Source: an uncultured Lachnospiraceae bacterium (GTDB taxonomy: Bacteria; Bacillota; Clostridia; Lachnospirales; Lachnospiraceae). From it: a stretch of DNA of 50,926 nucleotides. Shown piece after piece: positions 1 to 9,185 of the stretch. The notes under the pieces were generated by a model that made no database searches, was not told where the DNA came from, and saw nothing but the letters and a program-made list of their open reading frames with translations. Positions within the stretch are counted from its first letter, which is position 1. Every line of letters begins with the position of its first letter. Both the position numbers and the translations under genes were made by a program. Location of the stretch: assembly GCA_904420225.1 (NCBI GenBank), contig CAJFUP010000202.1, forward strand, positions 1 through 50,926, given 5' to 3'.

Positions 1-1
1 C

Positions 2-640
2 CATGGGCATGTGGACCATGCAGGGGGGAATAGCCAATTTCCGTTGGTGTATCTGTCGGAAAAGGATTTTTTGGCTTCTGAGGAAATGTGTACATATGAG
101 AAGAGAAAATGGTATGCAGAGACACGGATTGGAAGGTTTTCTCCAGAACATTTGGAAGAGGCAGTGGCATCGCTGATCCCGGATCGCCCTTACGGCCGAG
201 TGGCCATCAAAGAAGGAATGACCTTTGACCTGGGAGGATGCAGCTTAGAGGTGATTGAGACGCCTGGGCACACCGCTGGTTCACTTTGCTTCCTTGATGG
301 CGCCCATGGACTGCTGTTTACAGGCGATATGGCCAACGCATCCACGATTGTTTATAAAAAGAATCAGTTTTATGGGTGTACCGTGGAAACGTATCATAAA
401 AGTATGGAAAAACTCTGGAAACTGCCGGGCTATGATCAGGTGGTATGCGGCCATGGAACTCCCTTGCAGGGCCGAGAACAGGTTGAAAAGCTTGTGAGAT
501 TGACCGGAAACATTTTGGACGGAACACTGGCCGGAAAAAAGGATACAGTGGGGATACGGGATGGTGTGTGCTATCGCATGCAGGAACAGCTACCGGGAGT
601 GGAGTTTTGGTGTGACGGAGATAATATATTTGACCAATGA
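2..640 (+). CDS. Metallo-beta-lactamase-fold hydrolase, 5' truncated by window edge
   Basis: Frame is open to the window start and reads HGHVDHAGG (HxHxDH metal site), then ETPGHTAGSLCF and VVCGHGTP motifs. Confidence 0.9.
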   Translation, partial: HGHVDHAGGNSQFPLVYLSEKDFLASEEMCTYEKRKWYAETRIGRFSPEHLEEAVASLIPDRPYGRVAIKEGMTFDLGGCSLEVIETPGHTAGSLCFLDGAHGLLFTGDMANASTIVYKKNQFYGCTVETYHKSMEKLWKLPGYDQVVCGHGTPLQGREQVEKLVRLTGNILDGTLAGKKDTVGIRDGVCYRMQEQLPGVEFWCDGDNIFDQ

Positions 641-711
641 ATTGTGAGCAAGGCCAGGGTGCAAAGTAAGGGGGTAGAAACGGCTTTTGCCATATCAGCA
701 TAAAAGTGTTC

Positions 712-778
712 AAAAAGGCATCCGGCAAATATGAGATCCGCTTATCAGTGGGAATCTATTTTGCTGGATGCCTTTTTT
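712..778. terminator. Bidirectional rho-independent terminator between convergent genes
   Basis: aaaaaggcatcc-ggcaaa ... tttgc-t-ggatgcctttttt inverted repeat with A and T tracts on the two sides. Confidence 0.75.
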
Positions 779-844
779 ATGGGATGCTGTGATAACATTT
801 GCTTCCGCTTTTTGGGCCTGCGGCAGAGAGTCTCTGCGGCAATG

Positions 845-1774
845 TCAATATGTGCCGGAATAATTACCATCCGGATCCGTAGTGAGGAGGCTGGTAACCG
901 CATACAGGACTTGTCCGTTGTATTCCACTTTGGACCATCCATTGCTGGATACGCCGATCTGTGTGACCCAGTCACCATTATAGATGGTGGTTACCACAGT
1001 GTCGTCCCGCCGGGTACTGGGCTCGGAGCGCAGATTGGTCTCGATTTTCGCCGTCACCTGGACATTGACAGGATCAAAATGAATGCCATGATCCAGGGAA
1101 GTATCAGAGGACGAGGAAGAGACGGGAGAACTGGAGGGCTGGGAAGCAGCTGTCTCAGCGGCTGTGGTAATCGGTGGCTGTGTAAGGGGCTGTGTCTCCG
1201 CAAGTGATGTCTCCGAAACCTGACTTTCCTGGGCCGGGGATTCCGGCGGGGAGGACTGTGTCTGAGCGGGGACATACAGACCGGAATTGGAATTTGTTCC
1301 ATTGTAAAACAGCACCACAACCAGGAGAATGGCAACCGCGGCAATTCCTATACAGAGACAAATAATGGGAATCTTGTAGCTTTTTCCGCTTGTGGAATCC
1401 TCCTCCTCGTCCAGCCGCTCGTGCCGGGGGGATGGATGAGGGGACGCGGCAGAAACCGGATTGTGGGCAGGAACATCGTCCTTGACAGGAGTGGAATTTT
1501 TGGCAGAGATTTGGTCCCTGACAGAGGGAGAGCCTTTGTCGGGCCTTTCATCGTCTGTACTGGAGAAAGTCTGGCCATCCTCTTGGCTAAAATCCAGCTG
1601 GAGATGTTCCACCCAGTCATCGTCAGAGCTTTCAGGGGATGGGGAAGAGACGGCATCCTTGGAGAACGCGCGCTTTAAAAGTTCTTCATCGGAATAGGTG
1701 TCTTCTGTGACAAATTCTGGAGTATCTTGGCGGTCCGACTCAGAAGAAACAGATTTGTTTTTCTTATCATCCAT
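845..1774 (-). CDS. Single-pass membrane protein with C-terminal bacterial SH3 domain
   Basis: Start MDDKKNK with AGGAGG upstream; acidic/low-complexity N-terminus, TM segment IPIICLCIGIAAVAILLVVVLFY, Ser/Pro/Thr linker, C-terminal SH3-like VTAKIETNLRSEPSTRRDDTVV...WSKVEYNGQVLYA. Confidence 0.85.
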   Translation of the reverse strand: MDDKKNKSVSSESDRQDTPEFVTEDTYSDEELLKRAFSKDAVSSPSPESSDDDWVEHLQLDFSQEDGQTFSSTDDERPDKGSPSVRDQISAKNSTPVKDDVPAHNPVSAASPHPSPRHERLDEEEDSTSGKSYKIPIICLCIGIAAVAILLVVVLFYNGTNSNSGLYVPAQTQSSPPESPAQESQVSETSLAETQPLTQPPITTAAETAASQPSSSPVSSSSSDTSLDHGIHFDPVNVQVTAKIETNLRSEPSTRRDDTVVTTIYNGDWVTQIGVSSNGWSKVEYNGQVLYAVTSLLTTDPDGNYSGTY

Positions 1775-1791
1775 ACTTGGCCTCCTTATAC

Positions 1792-1822
1792 AAAAAAAGT
1801 GAACTTCATTTTCGAAGTTCAC
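1792..1822 (-). terminator. Rho-independent terminator downstream of tRNA-Gln
   Basis: On the minus strand GTGAACTTCGAAAATGAAGTTCAC followed by TTTTTTT. Confidence 0.85.
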
Positions 1823-1829
1823 CTGTTAG

Positions 1830-1902
1830 CAGCGCTACCAGGATTCGAACCTGGAAAATGCTGGAGTCAGAGTCCAGTGCCTTACCGTTTGGCGATAGCG
1901 CT
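1830..1902 (-). tRNA. tRNA-Gln (anticodon CTG), CCA not encoded
   Basis: Minus strand AGCGCTA TCGCCAAACGGTAAGGCA CTGGACTCTGACTCCAG CATTTT CCAGGTTCGAATCCTGG TAGCGCT G folds as a cloverleaf; anticodon loop CTCTGAC. Confidence 0.93.
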
Positions 1903-2106
1903 TCAATGTTTTGCGCGGTTTCGTTTCCCTCCCGCAACGATATGTATTATATAACAGCCGGAAGAAAAATGCAAGTACTTTTTGAAAAAAATGTAAAAAA
2001 ATTTTTGAGGGGTGTTTTTGTTCTTTTTGGCGCCATGAGAATATCTGTGACAGGGCAGGGTATGGTTTCTATGAGAAAAAATAAGGGGAAAATCCGGCAA
2101 TCGTGT

Positions 2107-2134
2107 TTGATTTTTAAAACAACTATGCTATAAT
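2107..2134 (+). promoter_or_regulatory. Putative sigma-A promoter
   Basis: TTGATT-N16-TATAAT upstream of the thioesterase gene. Confidence 0.6.
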
Positions 2135-2208
2135 AGAGCGAATATGTGGGTTACACAGATGGAATAACATATTTTGTGAGCGCGTAATTTAGCGCAAAGG
2201 TGGAAGGT

Positions 2209-2937
2209 ATGTATACATTTGAAAGCAGAGTGCGCTACAGTGAAACCGATGCGTCGGGCAAGCTTAGTCTTGGCGGAATTATTGACTATTTTCAGGACTG
2301 CACTACATTTCACTCCGAAGATGTGGGCAAAGGAATTGTCTGTTTGAGGGAACAGCATAAAGTCTGGATGCTGACATCATGGCAGATCATCATAGATCGA
2401 TATCCGGCTTTTGGCGAAAGAATTACAATTGGAACCCAACCCTATGATTTCAAGGGAATGATGGGATTTCGCAACTTTATCATCCGCAATCCGCAGGGGG
2501 CGGGGATGGTGAAAGCCAATTCCGTATGGTGCCTTTTGGATACTGTGACAGGGAAACCGCTTCGCGTCACCGCCGATGATGTGGCTTGCTATGGAACGGG
2601 GCAGCGATTGGAGATGGATTATGCTAACCGCAAAATCGCAATTCCGGAAGCTGGAAAACTGGAAGCTCCGTTTACGGTCAGACCCCACCAGATCGATACC
2701 AACCACCATGTGAATAATGGGCAGTACGTGAGAATGGCGGAGGAATATCTTCCGGCAGGATTTCGTGTGGGGCAGATGCGGGCAGAATATAAAAAGCAGG
2801 CCATGCTGGGAGATGCCGTGCAGCCATGGGTGGCAGAGGATGCGGGGCGGTATGTGGTGGTTTTATATAATGAAGAAAAGCAGCCATACGCAGTGGTTGA
2901 ATTTATACAGAGTAGAAATGGAGAAGGAAATCAATGA
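2209..2937 (+). CDS. Acyl-ACP thioesterase
   Basis: Hotdog-type protein, YTFESRVRYSETDASGKLSLGGIIDYFQDC and IDTNHHVNNGQYV motifs; ATG with upstream RBS. Confidence 0.88.
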   Translation: MYTFESRVRYSETDASGKLSLGGIIDYFQDCTTFHSEDVGKGIVCLREQHKVWMLTSWQIIIDRYPAFGERITIGTQPYDFKGMMGFRNFIIRNPQGAGMVKANSVWCLLDTVTGKPLRVTADDVACYGTGQRLEMDYANRKIAIPEAGKLEAPFTVRPHQIDTNHHVNNGQYVRMAEEYLPAGFRVGQMRAEYKKQAMLGDAVQPWVAEDAGRYVVVLYNEEKQPYAVVEFIQSRNGEGNQ

Positions 2938-3764
2938 TTGAATTGGGAAGAGTGCAAAAATTAAAAGTCATCAGGGAAAAGGAATTCGGTATATATTTGG
3001 GGGAAGAAGGGGCGGAAAATGGGGTTTTGCTCCCTCGAAAGCAGGTGCCGGAAGGAACAAAGCTGGGAGATGAGATGGAGGTATTCGTGTATAAAGACTC
3101 CAGCGACCGCCTGATATCCACAGTAAGGCAGCCAAAGCTTCAACTCAATGAGTTGGCTGTGCTGCAGGTGGTGGATAAGGGGAAAATCGGCGCGTTTCTG
3201 GATTGGGGATTGGAAAAGGATTTATTTCTGCCTTTTAAAGAACAGACAGCGCCGGTGGACGTGGGAGATCGCTGCTTGGTGACGCTTTATATTGATAAAA
3301 GCGGTCGCCTCTGTGCCACCATGCGGGTCTATGAATATCTCAGCGCAGAAAGCCCCTATAAAAAAGAGGATCACGTCAGCGGAATTATCTACCAAATCAA
3401 TCCGCAGATAGGCGCCTTTGTAGCCGTGGATAATCAATATTACGGCATGGTACCGCAAAAAGAGATCTTTGATACGTATCGAGTGGGGGATCAGGTGTCC
3501 GCAAGAGTCGTGCGGGTTCGTGAGGACGGGAAACTGGACCTGAGCCTGCGAGAGAAGGCATATATTCAGATGGAGCGGGATGAAGAGACCATTTTGAAAG
3601 CTTTGGACGAGTTTGCTGGAGTGCTTCCCTTTGGCGAAAAAGCCAGCCCAGAAGTGATCAAGCGCGAGCTGCACATGAGTAAGAATGCTTTCAAGCGGGC
3701 TCTCGGAGGCTTGTTGAAGGAAAAGAAGATTGAGATTAAGGAGAGTTCGGTTCGCCGGATTTAG
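2934..3764 (+). CDS. CvfB/YitL-like S1-domain RNA-binding protein
   Basis: Tandem S1-like repeats plus C-terminal winged-helix region (SPEVIKRELHMSKNAFKRALGGLLKEKKIEI); ATGA overlap with the upstream gene. Confidence 0.9.
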   Translation: MIELGRVQKLKVIREKEFGIYLGEEGAENGVLLPRKQVPEGTKLGDEMEVFVYKDSSDRLISTVRQPKLQLNELAVLQVVDKGKIGAFLDWGLEKDLFLPFKEQTAPVDVGDRCLVTLYIDKSGRLCATMRVYEYLSAESPYKKEDHVSGIIYQINPQIGAFVAVDNQYYGMVPQKEIFDTYRVGDQVSARVVRVREDGKLDLSLREKAYIQMERDEETILKALDEFAGVLPFGEKASPEVIKRELHMSKNAFKRALGGLLKEKKIEIKESSVRRI

Positions 3765-4173
3765 ACAGGTTGCGCTTTCTTCGGCGGGAGGTGAGAAGAT
3801 ACGTATGGATCAGATCATAGCAGTTTTCCATCTCCTGCTGGGAACAGGTGCCCAGTATGACCTCCAGATTGCGTTTTGGCCCGTTGGATTCGGATTCCCG
3901 GATATACTGGGCCAGGGCCATGTCGGAAAAAGTGGTTCCCTCCAAAAGATAGTCATAAGAGAGGCCAAGACATTCGTGAAAGCGCAGAATCATGGAACTG
4001 GATACGGGACGGTCTCCCCGCTCCATGGCGCCCAGATAACTGACTGAGATTCCCAAAAGTTCACTCAGCTGCGCCTGCGTCATGTAACGCAGTTGGCGTT
4101 CGTGGCGGATTCGCTGGCCAATGGTTAGTCGGCTGCGCATTTCAGGGGTAAGTTCTTTGGGTTCTTTTTTCAT
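3736..4173 (-). CDS. XRE-family HTH transcriptional regulator
   Basis: RIRHERQLRYMTQAQLSELLGISVSYLGAMERGDRPVSSSMILRF helix-turn-helix; RBS upstream. Confidence 0.9.
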   Translation of the reverse strand: MKKEPKELTPEMRSRLTIGQRIRHERQLRYMTQAQLSELLGISVSYLGAMERGDRPVSSSMILRFHECLGLSYDYLLEGTTFSDMALAQYIRESESNGPKRNLEVILGTCSQQEMENCYDLIHTYLLTSRRRKRNLSKSGEPNSP

Positions 4174-4511
4174 TTGTAACTCCTTTCTAGCAAACTACAT
4201 GTCGTAAAATCTTATCTTTATAGTTTTATTATAGTGAATAAACATGTCCTTGAGAAGCAACAAATTGTATAGATTTCGGTGAAATTTTTGTTAAATCCCA
4301 TACTTATAGTAGCATTTTCCCCAAAAACGGGAAAAATAGTGATAAAAATACATGGAATCAGGAAAAGAAAGGCTTGATCTTTTCTATTGATGGGGGTAAA
4401 ATAGGACAAATGTGGGGCGAAGAGCCATGATGCAGCTGTTCTGAGACGGCTATTGCGTGGGAGATGCTGAGAATATGAGTATTCTCTGAAAGGTTATGAT
4501 AAGTCTGAGTT

Positions 4512-6839
4512 TTGCTTGGAGGAAAGAGAGTGAAACGGATGTCCAAGGGCAGGAAAAAGAAAAAATTTCGCAGAAGAGTCTTCTTTTCTTTATTGGTCAT
4601 AGATATCTTGATGGTTACTATTTTTGGTAGTATTGCCTATATTACGTATATAGATGAAACCCGAAAAAGAAATGATCTCACCATGGACGCGGCGGGAGAG
4701 CGTGTCAAAAATACCCTGGAAAATGTTATGACGGGAATGCGGGAATACTATATGGGAATCTCAGATAACGATGAGATTACTTGGCTTTTGGAGCAGGAGG
4801 AGGTACCATATAGGGCATACAATGAAGTGATCAGTGCCCAGAAGGCGCTGCAGGGAAATTACTCCATCTTAGAGTACGTAGATGGTTATACATTTATAAA
4901 TATAAGAAATGAGTGGATACTAAGTAATTCTGGCATGTATCCCATGGAAGAGTTGAAAAATAAGGAGGACGTGATATATTTTTTGGAAGAACAGCAGAAT
5001 GAGATCGCCTCTGTTTATTGGTATAACAAAATGGAAGACGAAGTTCCCAATACTGCACAAATATCGGAAAGAAAGACGATGGTTTTGGGCGGTATGTTTC
5101 TTATGGAATGGTTTGTGGGACCTGGAGATCATAGAGGAGTTCTTATTATAAGGCTTGATATGAATAAGATAAGAGATCTCATCAGTGATGTAAAGGAGAA
5201 CTATGATGTCTGTCTTTACAGTAAGGAAGGCAAGCTGATATATAGCAGCAGCGATGAGCTGTATGAGGTCAGCAAAAATTTGATGGCAGAATTTGATGGC
5301 AGAAACGACTGGAAAAATATTCGTGAAGCTCAAAAAAATAATTACTCAGTGAATCTTTATTCTTCCACCAAGGATGGAGTGGACTGCGTGATTGGCTATG
5401 ATATGGATTGGGTCAGAGAAAGCGGACAACATCTGCTGTTTATTCTTCTGAGCTTCGGAGGAGGGCTGATAGCTGTATTGGGAGTTTGTTTTTTCCTTTC
5501 GGGAAGAATTTCGAAACCGGTAAACGAGTTGGTTCATTCTATCCAGACTATACTTGGCGAGGAAGAAAGAGATGTCTTTGATGAATTCCTGTTTTTAGAA
5601 AACGGTATGACGGAGCTGCAGAATAATCATGTCTATATGCAGCGCCTCATTCATTCACAGGAAAAAATTTTATTGGAACACTTCATGGAGCATATGATAC
5701 GCGGAGAACTTCCTCAAAAAGAAATTGATAAAAACCTGCAGCAGTTTGGTATTGAGTCAAAGACATGTTATCGTCTTTTGGCGGTTATCGGACTCTTGGA
5801 AGAAGAAAATGGGGATCTGGAAAAAGAAGCAGTTAATATGATGATGGTGAGCCAGATACCGGAAAATTTGATTCAGGAGCTATTTTTGCCGCCCATTTGT
5901 TATGGAGAAGAAATTTTGCTGCTGGTGGGCGCGGAAAATGAAAGTGAACTGCAGGAACTGGTAATGTCTGTATATCAAAAAATGACAGGCTATGTGCAGG
6001 GCACATATAAAATGTCTGTTGCTGTGGGTGGGAGTCAGATTTTCCATTTACTGAAGCATATGAAGACAGCATATCATGAGGCCATGGAAACTCTGCGAAA
6101 TGAGACAACGGCTTTATATTTTGATGAAAAGGCCGTTGCGTTTTATGAGGATTTTGCCGACCGGAAATACATGAAAAACGTCTATGATACTGTGGGAGAA
6201 AATATGCTTATCGAAGCGCTGGATCAGTGTGACAGGGAAAATACATTCCGGCTACTGGATCAGTTTGTGAACCGCATGTGGGAAGCGGAAGTGATCCGCC
6301 ATGAGAGAAGTTATTATATGAACCGCCTCCTGGTATCCATGTTAAACGTACCCTGCAATGCTGGTATTATGATAAATCAAATATTTGGCAACCGCACACA
6401 AGATATTTTTGTGTTTGTCAGAAAAACGTACGACAAAGATAAACTGAAAAGCTTTTTAAAAGAAGATGTGGCAATGCCCATTATGGATGCGTTGGTGGAA
6501 TTTCGCGGCAGTAATGTTTCTGGAATAAAGGAGCAGGTGATAAAGCTGATTAAAGAATCCAAGGGAAGCATTACTTTGGCAGAATGTGCGCAGACATTGG
6601 GCTATCACCCCAGTTATATATGGAAGATACTAAAAAGTGACGGGAATCAGAATTTTACAGAATTGGTGAATTTGGAGAAATTGGAGATGGCAAAACAGAT
6701 GCTTTTGAATAGTAAAGAGTCTGTGGCGAAAATCGCAGAAGAGCTGGGATATTCCAATACGCAAAATTTCATCCGTTTTTTCAGTAAGTATGTGGGTACA
6801 ACGCCTGGGAAATTCCGGAAGGTAAATTCGGGACAGTAG
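4512..6839 (+). CDS. Membrane-anchored AraC-family regulator (YesS-like: TM, extracellular sensor, TM, AraC HTH); exact start uncertain
   Basis: N-terminal TM (VFFSLLVIDILMVTIFGSIAYITYI), second TM (LLFILLSFGGGLIAVLGVCFFLSG), C-terminal AraC HTH (LAECAQTLGYHPSYIWKILK...KIAEELGYSNTQNFIRFFSKYVGTTPGKFR). Confidence 0.92.
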   Translation: MLGGKRVKRMSKGRKKKKFRRRVFFSLLVIDILMVTIFGSIAYITYIDETRKRNDLTMDAAGERVKNTLENVMTGMREYYMGISDNDEITWLLEQEEVPYRAYNEVISAQKALQGNYSILEYVDGYTFINIRNEWILSNSGMYPMEELKNKEDVIYFLEEQQNEIASVYWYNKMEDEVPNTAQISERKTMVLGGMFLMEWFVGPGDHRGVLIIRLDMNKIRDLISDVKENYDVCLYSKEGKLIYSSSDELYEVSKNLMAEFDGRNDWKNIREAQKNNYSVNLYSSTKDGVDCVIGYDMDWVRESGQHLLFILLSFGGGLIAVLGVCFFLSGRISKPVNELVHSIQTILGEEERDVFDEFLFLENGMTELQNNHVYMQRLIHSQEKILLEHFMEHMIRGELPQKEIDKNLQQFGIESKTCYRLLAVIGLLEEENGDLEKEAVNMMMVSQIPENLIQELFLPPICYGEEILLLVGAENESELQELVMSVYQKMTGYVQGTYKMSVAVGGSQIFHLLKHMKTAYHEAMETLRNETTALYFDEKAVAFYEDFADRKYMKNVYDTVGENMLIEALDQCDRENTFRLLDQFVNRMWEAEVIRHERSYYMNRLLVSMLNVPCNAGIMINQIFGNRTQDIFVFVRKTYDKDKLKSFLKEDVAMPIMDALVEFRGSNVSGIKEQVIKLIKESKGSITLAECAQTLGYHPSYIWKILKSDGNQNFTELVNLEKLEMAKQMLLNSKESVAKIAEELGYSNTQNFIRFFSKYVGTTPGKFRKVNSGQ

Positions 6840-7068
6840 ATGGGCGTGAAAAGGATTGTTTTAGAGAAAAAGATATGTCCGCATATTTCAATAACATTTT
6901 GATTTTTGCCAAGTAAAATTGCGCAAGGATCCGATTGGTATGGGCATACACAGGAAAGAAAACGATTATTCTGAGTATGGAATGGGATAATATATGAGAT
7001 TTCACAGGGCAGGAATACGAATATATGAAAAAAATGTAAAAAAATATTAAAGAAATAGAAAATGATTA

Positions 7069-7096
7069 TTGTAAAAAATGTTGAGCGTGATATAAT
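7069..7096 (+). promoter_or_regulatory. Putative promoter of the ABC transporter/RG-I operon
   Basis: TTGTAA-N16-TATAAT about 90 nt upstream of the first permease. Confidence 0.55.
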
Positions 7097-7186
7097 AATT
7101 TAAGTAAATGGGCCCGGGACACGGGATAACGGGTACCGATTCGTCGTAAAAAATTACGAGAAATAATAAGAAGGAGGTTGAAAAAA

Positions 7187-8170
7187 TTGGGAAAAGCAAC
7201 CAAAAACAAAAGTGTGATGCCGCAGACGATTACACATAAGAAAACGTCGTTTGGCTCCTATTTTAAATCACACTATTGGCTGTACATTCTGATCATACCA
7301 GGTGTTTTGTATATGCTCTGCTTCAATTACCTGCCTATGCTCGGATTGGTTATGGCATTCCAGGACTTTAATCCATTCAATGGAAAAGGGGTTTTTGATG
7401 CTTTCATTAAAAGCCCATGGGTAGGGTTGGATGTTTTTAAGGATTTCGTGCTTGGATATGATTTTACCCGTGTTTTGTATAACACGCTGGCAATTTCAAT
7501 TTTGAGCCTAATCTTTTTCTTCCCGGCACCCATTATCCTGTCGTTGCTGTTGAATGAAATAAGAAGCCAGGGATATAAGAGAGTGACACAGACCCTTGTT
7601 TATATTCCTCACTTTATTTCACTGGTTATTGTGGCGTCTCTTACGCAGCAGTTGTTCAGTACCACTGACGGTGTTGTATATCAGATGATAGCTTCTGTAG
7701 TGGGCAGAAATAACGCGCCGGATCTTTTGAGCGATCCAGATCTTTTCAAGGTGTTGATTGTAGGACAAAATATCTGGAAGGAAACAGGTTATGGTACCAT
7801 TATCTTCCTGGCAGCATTGTCTGGCGTGGATCAGGAACAGTATGAGGCAGCCAGAGTGGATGGAGCAGGACGCTGGAGATTGATGTGGCATATTACGCTG
7901 CCTGCTATTCGGGGAACCATTGTTATCATGCTGATCTTGAAAGTGGGACAGATTCTGAATACCGGCTTCGAGCAGATTTATCTGATGCAGAATGCGCTGA
8001 ATCGTACTGCGTCTGAGACATTTGATACATATATTTACCGAATCGGTATTGAAAAAGCCGATTATTCACTTGGTGCTGCTGCTGGTATGTTCAAGTCCAT
8101 TGTCAGCTTGGTTTTGGTGCTTGCCGCCAATAAGATTGCCAAGATGTGTGGCGAGTCTGGATTCTATTAA
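7187..8170 (+). CDS. ABC transporter permease, LplB type
   Basis: Multi-TM carbohydrate permease with EAA-type loop (EQYEAARVDGAGRWRLMWHITLPAIRGTI); likely TTG start after AAGGAGG. The ORF-track start at 7178 abuts the RBS. Confidence 0.92.
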   Translation: MGKATKNKSVMPQTITHKKTSFGSYFKSHYWLYILIIPGVLYMLCFNYLPMLGLVMAFQDFNPFNGKGVFDAFIKSPWVGLDVFKDFVLGYDFTRVLYNTLAISILSLIFFFPAPIILSLLLNEIRSQGYKRVTQTLVYIPHFISLVIVASLTQQLFSTTDGVVYQMIASVVGRNNAPDLLSDPDLFKVLIVGQNIWKETGYGTIIFLAALSGVDQEQYEAARVDGAGRWRLMWHITLPAIRGTIVIMLILKVGQILNTGFEQIYLMQNALNRTASETFDTYIYRIGIEKADYSLGAAAGMFKSIVSLVLVLAANKIAKMCGESGFY

Positions 8171-8188
8171 AATAAGGAGGAAGAGAGA

Positions 8189-9100
8189 ATGGCAAAAAAA
8201 TCTGTGGTTAAATCTCAGAAGATTAAGAGAACGCCGGGTGATCAGGCTGTACAGGTTTTGATTTATGTTATTGTCGGCCTTTTTGCTTTGGTCACTGTTC
8301 TTCCGTTCCTTTATGTGGTGGCCGGATCCTTCGCCACTGAACGAGAGCTGACAGAAAGAGCGTTTTTTATCATTCCGTCTGAGTTTTCTTTGAATGCGTA
8401 TCAGTATCTGCTGAAGACGGGAGATGTGTTCAAGGGACTGAAGAACTCCCTGATTGTAACTGTGGTGGGTACTTTCATCAATATGTTTTTCAGCTGTACA
8501 TTGGCATATCCCCTTTCCAGGAAATATTTCCGCGGAAGAAATTTCTTTACCAATATGGTTATCATAACCATGCTTTTCTCCGGCGGAATGATCCCCATAT
8601 ATATTGTGGTCATCAATGTATTCCACCTGAAAAACACTTATTGGGCGTTGTGGCTGCCCATTGCCATCAATGCGTTCAATATGATTATCATTAAGAACTA
8701 CTTCCAAGGGCTTCCCAGTGAGCTGGAAGAAGCGGCGCGTATGGATGGATGTCAGGATTTGGGAATCTTTGTAAAGATTATCCTGCCGCTGTCCAAGCCG
8801 GTATTGGCATCGGTTTCCCTGTTCTATGCCGTATCCCATTGGAACTCTTACATGAACGCCATGCTGTACATTGATGATGATGAAATGGAAGTTGTTCAGA
8901 TAGTATTGAGGAGAATTATTTTCCTAACCAGTGGTATTACACAGGATTCCACCTTTGATTGGGGTATCTTTGGACAGCCGCCGGAAAAAGCTGTAAAAAT
9001 GGCTACCACAGTTGTGGCTACTGTTCCGATTTTGATTGTTTATCCTTTTGTGCAGAAATACTTTACACAGGGCGTTATGGTTGGAGCGGTTAAGGGCTGA
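8189..9100 (+). CDS. ABC transporter permease, YtcP/LplC type
   Basis: Multi-TM; ELEEAARMDGCQDLGIFVKIILPLSKPVLASVSLFYAVSHWNSY. Confidence 0.93.
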   Translation: MAKKSVVKSQKIKRTPGDQAVQVLIYVIVGLFALVTVLPFLYVVAGSFATERELTERAFFIIPSEFSLNAYQYLLKTGDVFKGLKNSLIVTVVGTFINMFFSCTLAYPLSRKYFRGRNFFTNMVIITMLFSGGMIPIYIVVINVFHLKNTYWALWLPIAINAFNMIIIKNYFQGLPSELEEAARMDGCQDLGIFVKIILPLSKPVLASVSLFYAVSHWNSYMNAMLYIDDDEMEVVQIVLRRIIFLTSGITQDSTFDWGIFGQPPEKAVKMATTVVATVPILIVYPFVQKYFTQGVMVGAVKG

Positions 9101-9185
9101 TATATTTTGAAAAACTGGGAACTGTCGAAGGGAAATGTTCCATTCGATTGACCAATAGACATGTTTAAAAAGAGGAGGAGAAAAC

